Shown here one piece after another: positions 33,776-42,088 of a stretch of DNA of 64,000 bases. Origin of the DNA: Pyramidobacter sp. C12-8 (lineage in GTDB: Bacteria; Synergistota; Synergistia; Synergistales; Dethiosulfovibrionaceae). The position numbers and the translations under genes are program-made. Every line of letters starts with the position of its first letter. The first letter of the stretch is position 1. The notes beneath the pieces are model-generated. The model made no database searches. It was not told where the DNA came from and was given only the letters and a program-made list of their open reading frames with translations. The stretch covers positions 1 to 64,000 of the forward strand of contig NZ_MUHX01000013.1 in assembly GCF_002007215.1 (NCBI RefSeq). Reading direction: 5' to 3'.

Positions 33776-36700
33776 TTACTGGATCGTCACCGTACCGGCC
33801 TTGCCGAGGTAACCGATGCCCTTGTTGCCCAGCGCCTCGACGGAGATCGGCGGTACGGAGAACGTGCCGCGGTAGACGGCGCGGAGCGGCAGTTTCCATT
33901 CGAAGTTCTTGCCCTGCCCGTCGATGTGGAGCAGCAGACGGTCGAAGCGCAAGTCGGAGCGGACGGAGTAGCCTTCGCCGGCGGTCATTTCGCCGGCGCT
34001 GACCGCTTCGAATCCGGCGGGCAGCAGCGCGCTCAGCCGCAGCGCCGCGGGACGCGAGGTGGAAGTGACCTTGATCTTCATGGCCGCTTCCTGGCCGAAA
34101 GCGATGGAGGACAGATCGAGGTTTTCGCCCGTCTTGGCGTCGACGAAGCTGCGCTCCACTCGCAGGCCGCGGCTGTAGCTGCGCGGCTCCTTGTCGGGCA
34201 CGCCGCTGGCGGTCCAGGAGTACCAGATCGAACCGGCGCCGCTGGCTTCGAGCTTCATGGTCCCGCCCTTGCCGCCGCGCCAGATCGCGGGCTTGCCGTC
34301 AAAGACCGCCGCCTCGTTGCCGTCGGCGTCGAACAGTTTGGCCGTGACGGGGCCGGGGACGACGTGAGTCGAGAACACGCCGAGCGCCATGATCATGCTG
34401 CCGGCGTCGCGGGCGCTGCGGCGTCCGCTGCCCTTGGCCAGTTCCGCGGCGATGCGGGCCGCGAGATCGCGGCTGGGCGCTCCGCCGGGTTCGATGGCGT
34501 CAAGCGCCAGCATCCTGAATCCGGCTTCGGGCAGCGACAGCTTGGCGTCGGCCGAAGAGGATTCCGAACCGGCCAGCGCCTGGGCTTTTTCCTGATCGCC
34601 GGCGAGGGCGTAGCTGGCGGCCAGCAGCGCGCGGCCGGAGCCGCTCAGGTCGCCGATGCGCTCTTCGAGCCAGTTCATCCAGCCCAGCGGCGCTTCGCCG
34701 CCCAGCGCCAGCACGTAGGCGCCATAGGCGCGGGCGTTCATGGCTTCGCGGACGTTCTTTTCCGGCAGCGGCTCGGCCATGTAACGGCGCAGCCACTGAG
34801 CGCCGGCGTTCAGGCCGGAAGGTTCGATGACGCCGGCGGCTTTGACGGCCGTCAGCAGGTGCAGGGCGGCCACCGAGCCCCAGGCGTCGGTACCGTCGCC
34901 GCGCCAGGCGCTCCACGAGCCGTCGTAGAGCTGATAGCTCGCCAGACCGGCGAGGACGGTGTTCATGGCGATGCGGTTCTCGATCGGGTTGACCAGATCC
35001 TGATCTTCGTCGCTGAGCAGGCTGGGCATGTTCAGCGTGATCCAGCCGCGCGAGACGAGACGGTCAAGGCCGAAGCCCCACGTATCGACCGTCTCGAGCA
35101 GCGAGACCGCGTCGACCACGGGCGCGCCGGAGATGGTCAGCGTCAGGCTGCCCGTACCGGGGTACCAGTCGTCGGGCAGGACGATGTCGGTCGAACCTTC
35201 GCCGGCGCTGCCGCCGCCGACCACGGAAGTCAGCGGCCAGCCGGGACGGATGGCAAGCCCGGTTTCGGACGCATAATCGCGGCCGTCCAGCGAGACGGAA
35301 GCTTTCAGGGCGCCGTGTTCGCTGGCGCTGCGAGCCGTCAGCGTGGGGATCAGCGACGTCAGTTCGAGACGCTTGTTGGCCGTCAGCGCGATCGTATCCT
35401 TCCACTCGCTTTGGCCGTTGAAGTTCAAGTCGAGCCCTTCCGCGGGAGTCACGACGGCGGAGGCGCTGCCGCCCTGTTCGGCGGTGACGTTCAGCGCCGC
35501 CTGGAGCTGGTCGCCGGGCGCGGTGAAGCGGGGCAGCGTCAGGTCGATGACCACGGGGCGGGCGATCTTCGACTCGCTTTCGGCGCGTCCCAGAGCCACG
35601 CCGTCGACAGCGATCGCTTCGACGCGAAGCGCGCCGGCGAACTCGGGCACCTGCGTGGTGATCTCCGCCGTGCCGTCCTTCAGCTCGACGGCGGGCAGCC
35701 AGATCGACAGCGGCTTGTAATCGGAAGCGCGGACCGGCGACATCATGTCGGCGTTGGCCATCAGCTTGGCTCTGCTCATTTCGGCGTCGTCGCCGCCGGC
35801 GGGATGGAGCAGCGCCGTGCCGCGGGCCTCGATGGGCAGCAGCGAGTCGTAAATGTCGCACATCTTGCCGTCCATGCCGCGGCGGCGCGTGAAGTACTTC
35901 CATGGATCGGCGTTGTCGCTGCCGCTCAAAAGCAGGATGCCGCGATCGACGAGGGCGACGGCCACGGTCCCCTTGGCGGGCTGTCCCTTGGCGTCGGCGA
36001 CGCGGATCTTGGCGCTGAACACGCCGGGCTCCGCCTTGTCGGGCGCCTCGACGGAGACGTTCAGACGGCGGTCGCTGAGGTCGAGCTTCAGCGGCAGGGC
36101 GCCCAGCGCGCGATACGGCGGCTTGGTGTCGGCGCTTTCGGGGCGGACGACCTGGATCGTGAGCCAGCCGTTGGGGAGCAGTTCTTCGGTGACGGGCACG
36201 TCGACGGTCGTTTCCTTGTCGGCCATGTCGAAGGACTTGACCATCACGGGGCGGTCGCTGCCGAGGGCGAGGATGGCGCGTCCGGCGAAGGGCGACTTGA
36301 CGGTGATCCGCGCCGTGGCGCCGGGCAGATAGCTTTCCTTGTCGGCTTTCAGCTCGACGCGGTCGGGCATGACGGCGCCCATGGAAGCGGAGCCGGTCCA
36401 GTTTTCCCACACCCAGAGGCGCAGCGAGGCGCGTCCATCGGCGTGAGTGAAGGTCAGGCGGTATTCGCCCTCGTCCTTGGGCGTGAAGGCGTATTTGCCC
36501 TTGCCGTTCAGCGTGACCTTGTCCGTGACGGGCTCGGAGAACTCTTCCTGCCAGGTCATGCGGCTGCCGTTGTCGTCGCTGACCATCACGTAGCGGCTGG
36601 TGACCTTGCTGATCTCGACGGCCACTTCGCCCAGGTTTACGGGCTTGTCGTCCGGATCGACGGCGACGAGGCCGATCTCGGCGGAGCTGTTGGGACGGAC

Positions 36701-39046
36701 TTCGGCCTTCGGGGCCATCACGCCGATCAGCGCCTTGGTGGGATAGATCGGCGCCGAAACCGTGCTGCCGGTCCAGCGGCCGTTGGCTTCCATGACGTTG
36801 AGACGCAGATGGGCGCGGATGATCGAAGGAGCGTTCAGATCGGCCTCGGGCGTCCAGACGGCCTGAGCGGCGCCGTTCTCGTCAAGCTCTCCGCTGGCGA
36901 TCTGGCCGGAAGAGCGCCCGGCGTCCTTGCCCATTTCGGAGCCGAAGACGTAGCTGGGATTCGCCTTGGAGACGTAGGCTTCGGGAACGGTGGTGTAATC
37001 GAGTTCCCAGTTCAGGCCGGCGCCGCTGCCGCCGAAGAGGTAGCGGGCGCTGAGTTCGAGCGTGGCTTCCTGCCCGGGATAAAACGCCTTGGGGGCCTGA
37101 AGCTTCGTTTCGATCTGAGGCGGACGGAACTCCTCGATCTGCACGGCGCGCTCGGCGACGACGGTCTTCGTGCCGGGAACGGTCAGCCGCAGCGAATAGG
37201 AACCGCTGTCGACCGTAGCGGGGATCGGTACGGAGACGACGCCCGTGCCGTCGGCGCCGAGCTTGATGACGCCGGAAGCCAGGTCGATGCCGCGGGCGGT
37301 CAGCGCCCAATTCAGCGGGAATTCGCCGGGCAGTTCGAGCACGGTGCTGCGCACGATCGCCTTGGCTTCGAGCGTTTCGCCCGGCTGCCAGAGCGCGCGC
37401 GGCAGGATCCACATGCCGTCGTAGGCGTCGTTCCACGGCGCGCCGGAGATGTCGACGTCGCGGCCGGAAAGCTGATTGACGCCGAGCTTGACGAAGGAGA
37501 GACGTCCTTCCTTTTCAACGGTGGCCACGGAAGGCTGAAGGTCTTCCTGCCAACCTTCGGCGACGCCGAAGGAAACCAGGCCGTCGGCATCCGTCGTTCC
37601 GTTCAGGAGCAGCTGATTTTTGCTGGAGTAAACTTTCACTTCGGCTCCGGACAGCGGCTTGCTGTCCGAGATCGAATTGGCCCAGATCTGCAGGCCGCGC
37701 TTGTACATGCGCGCCGACAGCGCCGTGTCGGTGATGGTGAGGAGCATTCTGGCGCTGTCCCACGTGGAGGGATCTCCGTTTTTGGCCTCGATCAGGTAGA
37801 CGCCTTCGCCTTCGCAGCCGAGGCCGGCCAGATCGAGGGCGCGGCGCGCGGTCTCGTTGACCATGCCGCCGACGGCGTATTTCTTGGAACCGAGCGGTTT
37901 TGCCCAGCTGATGAAGCTGCCCTCGTCGTCAAGATCGAGCGCGGCGATCGGCACGTTGTTGTTGTAGAGCCGCCACGCCGAAACTTCGAGCGTTTCGATG
38001 TTGGCGCTCTCCACGGCGACGCACGGGGCCTCCGCGGGCGTGAGGAACATTCCGGCGGCGGGGAAGCGCACGAAAGAGGGCATGTCGGGGAAGATGAACG
38101 CTTTGACGAAATCTTCTTTCATCGGTTGGGCGTCCTGCCCGGTCAGTCCCTTGCGGATCGTCAGTGTGACGCGGCTGCGGGGCGCGAAATCGCCCTCGAT
38201 GTTGAAGCCGTCGTAACTGCCGGTCAGTGTGAAGGGAACGGCGGGAGACAGTTCGATGAATCCTTTGGCCTTGGCCAGATCGACGCTGTTGTTCAGACCG
38301 ACGCGGATACGCCCGCGGCCGGATTCGTTCATGTAGGCGTTGGAATCGGTCACCAGCGTTTCGGTGGAGACGTTCAGCGTCGCTTCGAGCCCGCCTGCCT
38401 GCGGCAGGTCGCCCTTGTCGGGCAGCAGCCCGCCCTCGACGAGGACTTTGACGCTCTTGCCGTAGACGGAGCTGGTGCGGACGACGATCTCTTTGGCGGG
38501 CGTCGCGCCCTGGATGTTGTAGCTCACGGAGTTGCCGGCGGCGTTGAAGATCTTCAGGAAGCCGCGCAGGCGCACGGGCGAGACTTCGGCGCTGAAGTCG
38601 AGGCGCAGCGTCAGCTCGCGGTTGGGCGACGTGCCGATGATGGTCACGCGGTCGAAGCTGAGCGCCGGGCGGTGGAACGTGAAGCTCTGACGTCCCGCGA
38701 CCAGCGATCCGCCGGCGGTGCGGAGCCCGCCGGGGCCGAAATCGGCGTCATAGCGCGTGGCCGGCTGCAGATTGGCGGACGGCGTGAAGACCAGCTGATT
38801 CGTCTTCACCCACTTGGCCGTACCGGCCAGAGCCGGACGGAATTTGAGCGGCACCGCGCCGCCCGTGAGGGGCTTGTTCAGCTGGTTGCTTTTCACCACG
38901 TCGCCGCTGAAAGTAACGGTGAACTTCGGGCGGTTGGCCGTCACTTCGCCCTCGGGGGAGAAGCTTTTGACGGTCACATCGTTGGCCGCCCATGCCGCGC
39001 CGGCGAGAATCAAGCCGCACAGCAGGGCGCCGAAAAATTTGCGCAT
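33776..39046 (-). CDS. Bacterial alpha-2-macroglobulin without the thioester motif
   Basis: A 1756-residue periplasmic protein with signal peptide (MRKFFGALLCGLILAGAAWA) and no lipobox, unlike the E. coli YfhM lipoprotein. MG domains fill the first half (YKRGLQIWANSISDSKPLSGAEV, ARYLFGGSGAGLNWE), then the A2M core (GALRVEAIAVDGVALG), and a helical terpenoid-like domain (YQLYDGSWSAWRGDGTDAWGSVAALHLL). Where thioester members have YPYGCxEQ, this one has VDTWGFGLDRLVSRGW, so the Cys-Glu bond that traps proteases covalently is absent. It still adjoins pbpC. It may trap proteases by shape alone or act as a scaffold; both are inference. Confidence 0.9.
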   Translation of the reverse strand: MRKFFGALLCGLILAGAAWAANDVTVKSFSPEGEVTANRPKFTVTFSGDVVKSNQLNKPLTGGAVPLKFRPALAGTAKWVKTNQLVFTPSANLQPATRYDADFGPGGLRTAGGSLVAGRQSFTFHRPALSFDRVTIIGTSPNRELTLRLDFSAEVSPVRLRGFLKIFNAAGNSVSYNIQGATPAKEIVVRTSSVYGKSVKVLVEGGLLPDKGDLPQAGGLEATLNVSTETLVTDSNAYMNESGRGRIRVGLNNSVDLAKAKGFIELSPAVPFTLTGSYDGFNIEGDFAPRSRVTLTIRKGLTGQDAQPMKEDFVKAFIFPDMPSFVRFPAAGMFLTPAEAPCVAVESANIETLEVSAWRLYNNNVPIAALDLDDEGSFISWAKPLGSKKYAVGGMVNETARRALDLAGLGCEGEGVYLIEAKNGDPSTWDSARMLLTITDTALSARMYKRGLQIWANSISDSKPLSGAEVKVYSSKNQLLLNGTTDADGLVSFGVAEGWQEDLQPSVATVEKEGRLSFVKLGVNQLSGRDVDISGAPWNDAYDGMWILPRALWQPGETLEAKAIVRSTVLELPGEFPLNWALTARGIDLASGVIKLGADGTGVVSVPIPATVDSGSYSLRLTVPGTKTVVAERAVQIEEFRPPQIETKLQAPKAFYPGQEATLELSARYLFGGSGAGLNWELDYTTVPEAYVSKANPSYVFGSEMGKDAGRSSGQIASGELDENGAAQAVWTPEADLNAPSIIRAHLRLNVMEANGRWTGSTVSAPIYPTKALIGVMAPKAEVRPNSSAEIGLVAVDPDDKPVNLGEVAVEISKVTSRYVMVSDDNGSRMTWQEEFSEPVTDKVTLNGKGKYAFTPKDEGEYRLTFTHADGRASLRLWVWENWTGSASMGAVMPDRVELKADKESYLPGATARITVKSPFAGRAILALGSDRPVMVKSFDMADKETTVDVPVTEELLPNGWLTIQVVRPESADTKPPYRALGALPLKLDLSDRRLNVSVEAPDKAEPGVFSAKIRVADAKGQPAKGTVAVALVDRGILLLSGSDNADPWKYFTRRRGMDGKMCDIYDSLLPIEARGTALLHPAGGDDAEMSRAKLMANADMMSPVRASDYKPLSIWLPAVELKDGTAEITTQVPEFAGALRVEAIAVDGVALGRAESESKIARPVVIDLTLPRFTAPGDQLQAALNVTAEQGGSASAVVTPAEGLDLNFNGQSEWKDTIALTANKRLELTSLIPTLTARSASEHGALKASVSLDGRDYASETGLAIRPGWPLTSVVGGGSAGEGSTDIVLPDDWYPGTGSLTLTISGAPVVDAVSLLETVDTWGFGLDRLVSRGWITLNMPSLLSDEDQDLVNPIENRIAMNTVLAGLASYQLYDGSWSAWRGDGTDAWGSVAALHLLTAVKAAGVIEPSGLNAGAQWLRRYMAEPLPEKNVREAMNARAYGAYVLALGGEAPLGWMNWLEERIGDLSGSGRALLAASYALAGDQEKAQALAGSESSSADAKLSLPEAGFRMLALDAIEPGGAPSRDLAARIAAELAKGSGRRSARDAGSMIMALGVFSTHVVPGPVTAKLFDADGNEAAVFDGKPAIWRGGKGGTMKLEASGAGSIWYSWTASGVPDKEPRSYSRGLRVERSFVDAKTGENLDLSSIAFGQEAAMKIKVTSTSRPAALRLSALLPAGFEAVSAGEMTAGEGYSVRSDLRFDRLLLHIDGQGKNFEWKLPLRAVYRGTFSVPPISVEALGNKGIGYLGKAGTVTIQ

Positions 39047-39106
39047 GGAAAGACCTCCTTGCGAGAAAGATTTTATGATGCGGAAAACGAGCTTACGGAA
39101 GCCGCG

Positions 39107-40336
39107 TTAACACCAGAAACGTTCCCCGTGGAACAGCTTCGGCCGGCGCGCGAATTCCGCCGGCAGGCTCGCGGTTGACCGCGCCGGGACGCGGAAGGAC
39201 GACCGCACGGCCGGCGGCGTGGCCGGCGCCGACTTTTTGTTGATGAAGTACCAGGCGCCGCCGATAAGCGCCGCCGCCAGGAGCACGGCGATGGTGACGC
39301 GGAGCGCCGAGATCGGCGACTTGCCGCCGACCCGTCCGGTCTGGCCGTTGACCATGAAGTTGTAGACCTTGCCGTTGTAGCGGAACGACGACAGCCACAC
39401 CGGCAGCAGCAGATACTTGAACTTGAGGTCGTCGTAGCTGGTCTGTACGTTGACGTTGGCGACCGTGTCGGCGCGGCATTCGTAGCGGATCTTCTGCTTG
39501 ACCTGGCGTTCGAGATGGTCGTGGATCTCTTCGCGTCCCTGTTCCCAGCCGTCGTTGAGGCCGACGGAGTAGCGTTCGGCGGCGTAGCCGGCCAGGTATC
39601 GGGGGTTATAAGCGACGTTGGCCTCGGTGTCGAAGGGCAGGATCTCGTTCAGGATCGAGGCGTCGTGGCGCGCCGTGGCGAGCACGGGATGATCGTTGAC
39701 GAATTCGCTGTAATCGCCGGAAGTGTAGTACCAGTCGGTGACCGTGCGGGTTTTGCCGTCGGCCTCCCTGACCGTGCGGTAGATGCCGTAGCGCCCGTCG
39801 TACTCGGACTCGGTCTGCGTGTCGAAGGTCCAGTAAGGCAGATAGACGCCGTGGAAGGCGTCGGGACGCGCCTTCTGCTTGGCCAGCGACGGGCAGAACA
39901 GTTTGCCGGCGATCCAGCGCTTGAAGTTCGCGCCGGCGGTCTTCTTGTCGATCTTGAACGGGCAGACGCCGCCGGGGGCCATGGTGTCGTCGTCCTGCAC
40001 TTCCATGACCTGGTTGGAACCGCAGTAAGGGCATTCGTTGGCGACTTCGAGCGCGTCGTAGATCGTTTCCGCGCCGCAGGACTCGCAGAGAACCCTTTTC
40101 TTGGCGGCTCCCCAGTCGTGACTGGCGCGGTCTTCGGCGTCTTCGAAGTCGATCTCGCGGGCGGCCTCGCCGGCCGCGATCTCTTCGGCGTATTCGCAGT
40201 AGGGACATTTCATGCCGCCCGTGGCGGGGTCGAACTCCATGACGCCGCCGCACTGCGGGCATTTCTTGTCGGTCTCGTCCTTGGTTCGGACCCGTACAGG
40301 TTCCTGCTCATCCTGAAAGGCCGGTTTTTCTTCCAT
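39107..40336 (-). CDS. Zinc-ribbon protein with C-terminal membrane segment
   Basis: A 409-residue protein with two zinc ribbons near the start (CPQCGGVMEF...CPYC and CESCGAETIY...CPYC), a middle domain with KIDKKTAGANFKRWIAGKLFCP and LPYWTFDTQTESEY, and one membrane helix near the C-terminus (VTIAVLLAAALIGGAWYFI). It belongs to the TFIIB-zinc-ribbon group sometimes mislabelled as primosomal helicase; it has no helicase motif. ATG 40336 is supported by AAAGGAG. It directly follows an SPFH gene, a common pairing, and may be a membrane-tethered partner. A possible ParB-site-like palindrome lies in its last codons. Confidence 0.8.
   Translation of the reverse strand: MEEKPAFQDEQEPVRVRTKDETDKKCPQCGGVMEFDPATGGMKCPYCEYAEEIAAGEAAREIDFEDAEDRASHDWGAAKKRVLCESCGAETIYDALEVANECPYCGSNQVMEVQDDDTMAPGGVCPFKIDKKTAGANFKRWIAGKLFCPSLAKQKARPDAFHGVYLPYWTFDTQTESEYDGRYGIYRTVREADGKTRTVTDWYYTSGDYSEFVNDHPVLATARHDASILNEILPFDTEANVAYNPRYLAGYAAERYSVGLNDGWEQGREEIHDHLERQVKQKIRYECRADTVANVNVQTSYDDLKFKYLLLPVWLSSFRYNGKVYNFMVNGQTGRVGGKSPISALRVTIAVLLAAALIGGAWYFINKKSAPATPPAVRSSFRVPARSTASLPAEFARRPKLFHGERFWC
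39120..39135. other. Degenerate parS-like site inside a gene
   Basis: CGTTCCCCGTGGAACA matches the palindrome at 63563-63578 at 14 of 16 positions. It falls in the last codons of the zinc-ribbon gene, so chance is possible. Confidence 0.3.
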
Positions 40337-40387
40337 GGAATTTTCTCCTTTCGTCAAGCGCGATGCGGAAACTCTATGGGAAATCCC

Positions 40388-41743
40388 TTATTTGTTGATG
40401 TTGTCGTTCTCGTCGAAGGGATCGCCGCACTCGGGGCAGAACTTGGGCGGATGATGGGGATCCTTGGGCTCCCAGCCGCACTTGTCGCATCGGTAGAGCG
40501 GTTCGCCGGCGGGCTTTCTGGCGCCGCATTCGGGGCAGAACTTACCCTTGTTGACGTGGCCGCAGGTCGGGCAGGTCCAGCCTTCGGCCGAAGCCGGCGC
40601 GGGCTGAGGGGCGCCGCACTCCGAGCAGAACTTGCCGCGATTGCCGTCGTGTCCGCACGCGCCGCACTTCCAGCCGGCGAGAACGGGAGCCGGCGCCGGC
40701 TTCGCGGCCTGCGGGGCGGAGGCGGCGTGCTGCTGCTGCGCGCCCATAGCGAACAGATTGGCTGCGTTCATGCCGCCGGCCTGAGAGGCCATGTTCATGC
40801 CCGCGAAGGCGAACATCGGCCCCGTCGCCGTGTTGGAGGCGGCGGCGCGCATGGCGTCGGCCTGCGCCTGGCCGAGATGGGCGGCCATCATGTTGGGATT
40901 GCGGAGCACGGCGCTGCGCTGCATTTCCTTGATCATCTTCTCGTCCTCTTCGGACGCCTTGACGGAGTTCACGCCGAAAGCCACGATCTCGATGCCGCGC
41001 AGGGCGCCCCACTGTTCGGAAAGGATGTCGTTCAGCGCCTTGGCCATTTCCATGGTATGGGCGGGCAGGGAGCTGTAACGGATGCCCTGTTCGGAAAGGC
41101 GGGCGAAGGCGGGCTGCAGCGCCGTCAGCAGCTCGGTCTTGAGCTGGCTGTCGATCTGGTCGCGCGTGTAGACCTCGTTCACGTTGCCGCAGACGTTGGT
41201 GTAGAACAGCATCGGGTTGGTGATGCGGTAGGAATATTCGCCGTTGCAGCGGATGGCGATGTCGATGTCGAGGCCGATGTTGCTGTCGACGACGCGGAAC
41301 GGAACGGGGTTGGCCGTGCCGTAGCGGTTGCCCATGATCTCCTTGGTGTTGAAGTAGTAGACGCGCTGCTCCTTGGGCGCTTCGCCGCCGAAGGAAATGC
41401 GCTTGCCGATGGTCTTGAAGCTTTCCTTGAGGCCGTGCCCGAGCCCGCCGTAGAAGATGCTCGGCTCGCTGGACGTGTCGTAGACGAACTCGCCCGGTTC
41501 GGCGCAGAGCTCGACGACTTTTCCCTGGTCGACGACGATCATGCACTGGCCGTCGGCCACGGAGATGATCGAGCCGTTGCTGATGATGTTGTCGCCGCCT
41601 TTGTTGTTGCCGCGCTTGCCCTTGCGTTTGTAGCCGCGTTCGACGAGCACGTCGCGTTCCATCGCGTCGCAGTAAAAGTACTCGCGCCACTGGTCGGAAA
41701 GCACGTCTCCCATGGCGCCGCCGATCGCTTTGAAAAGTCCCAT
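40388..41743 (-). CDS. SPFH-domain protein with three zinc ribbons
   Basis: A 451-residue protein with an SPFH/virion-core-like domain (residues about 15-300: YFYCDAMERDVLVERGY, GQCMIVVDQGKVVE, EIVAFGVNSVKASEEDEKMI), an Ala/Met-rich linker (NMMAAHLGQAQADAM, NMASQAGGMNAANLF) and three C-terminal CxxC...CxxC zinc ribbons. SPFH proteins assemble oligomers on membranes; the ribbons probably recruit partners. ATG 41743 is preferred because GAGAGGGG lies 8 bp upstream, while the GTG at 41752 touches it. It opens the series running through the zinc-ribbon gene to alpha-2-macroglobulin and pbpC, and has a conserved motif before its promoter. Confidence 0.82.
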   Translation of the reverse strand: MGLFKAIGGAMGDVLSDQWREYFYCDAMERDVLVERGYKRKGKRGNNKGGDNIISNGSIISVADGQCMIVVDQGKVVELCAEPGEFVYDTSSEPSIFYGGLGHGLKESFKTIGKRISFGGEAPKEQRVYYFNTKEIMGNRYGTANPVPFRVVDSNIGLDIDIAIRCNGEYSYRITNPMLFYTNVCGNVNEVYTRDQIDSQLKTELLTALQPAFARLSEQGIRYSSLPAHTMEMAKALNDILSEQWGALRGIEIVAFGVNSVKASEEDEKMIKEMQRSAVLRNPNMMAAHLGQAQADAMRAAASNTATGPMFAFAGMNMASQAGGMNAANLFAMGAQQQHAASAPQAAKPAPAPVLAGWKCGACGHDGNRGKFCSECGAPQPAPASAEGWTCPTCGHVNKGKFCPECGARKPAGEPLYRCDKCGWEPKDPHHPPKFCPECGDPFDENDNINK

Positions 41744-41932
41744 TTTCAGCACCCCTCTCAGATTTCTTTCTCAAGTTTCCCCGAGAAATTATTCTTTATT
41801 AACATCATCGTAAGATTAACATAAAAAGCCGTTTCATGCACGGGGTTTTTGTCGGTTTTCGAGGCTTTCCCGCTTTTGAAAAATGAAAAACGCGCGCGGA
41901 AAAAAGGCAGCCTGATCGACGTTCTTGCCGCT

Positions 41933-41977
41933 ATCATAAGCGCGCCGCCGCGAAAAGGCATCACCCGAAGGGGTGAA
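41933..41977 (-). promoter_or_regulatory. Shared regulatory motif plus -10 box (site A)
   Basis: On the minus strand TTCACCCCTTCGGGTGATGC (41977-41958) precedes TATGAT (41938-41933) by 22 bp after GGGTGA. It lies about 190 bp before the SPFH gene. Confidence 0.6.
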
Positions 41978-42035
41978 AACCGCGCCGCGTTCGTCCGCGG
42001 CGGCGCGGAAAGATTTTTTCGTCCCGCGCGGAACG

Positions 42036-42075
42036 AAAAAAAACGCCCCGCGAAACGTTTCGGCCTCGCGGGGCG
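42036..42075 (-). terminator. Terminator of the exported-protein operon
   Basis: On the minus strand CGCCCCGCG (42075-42067) pairs with CGCGGGGCG (42052-42044), then eight T residues, 14 bp after the stop of the 42089 gene. Confidence 0.88.
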
Positions 42076-42088
42076 GAAAGAACATTCC

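Noticed and set aside
33926-39178. A 1750-codon open frame on the plus strand opposite the alpha-2-macroglobulin gene
   Set aside because: It mirrors the real gene, lacks a ribosome-binding site and gives Gly/Ala/Arg/Val-rich low-complexity protein; high GC and few stop codons in the antisense frame explain it.
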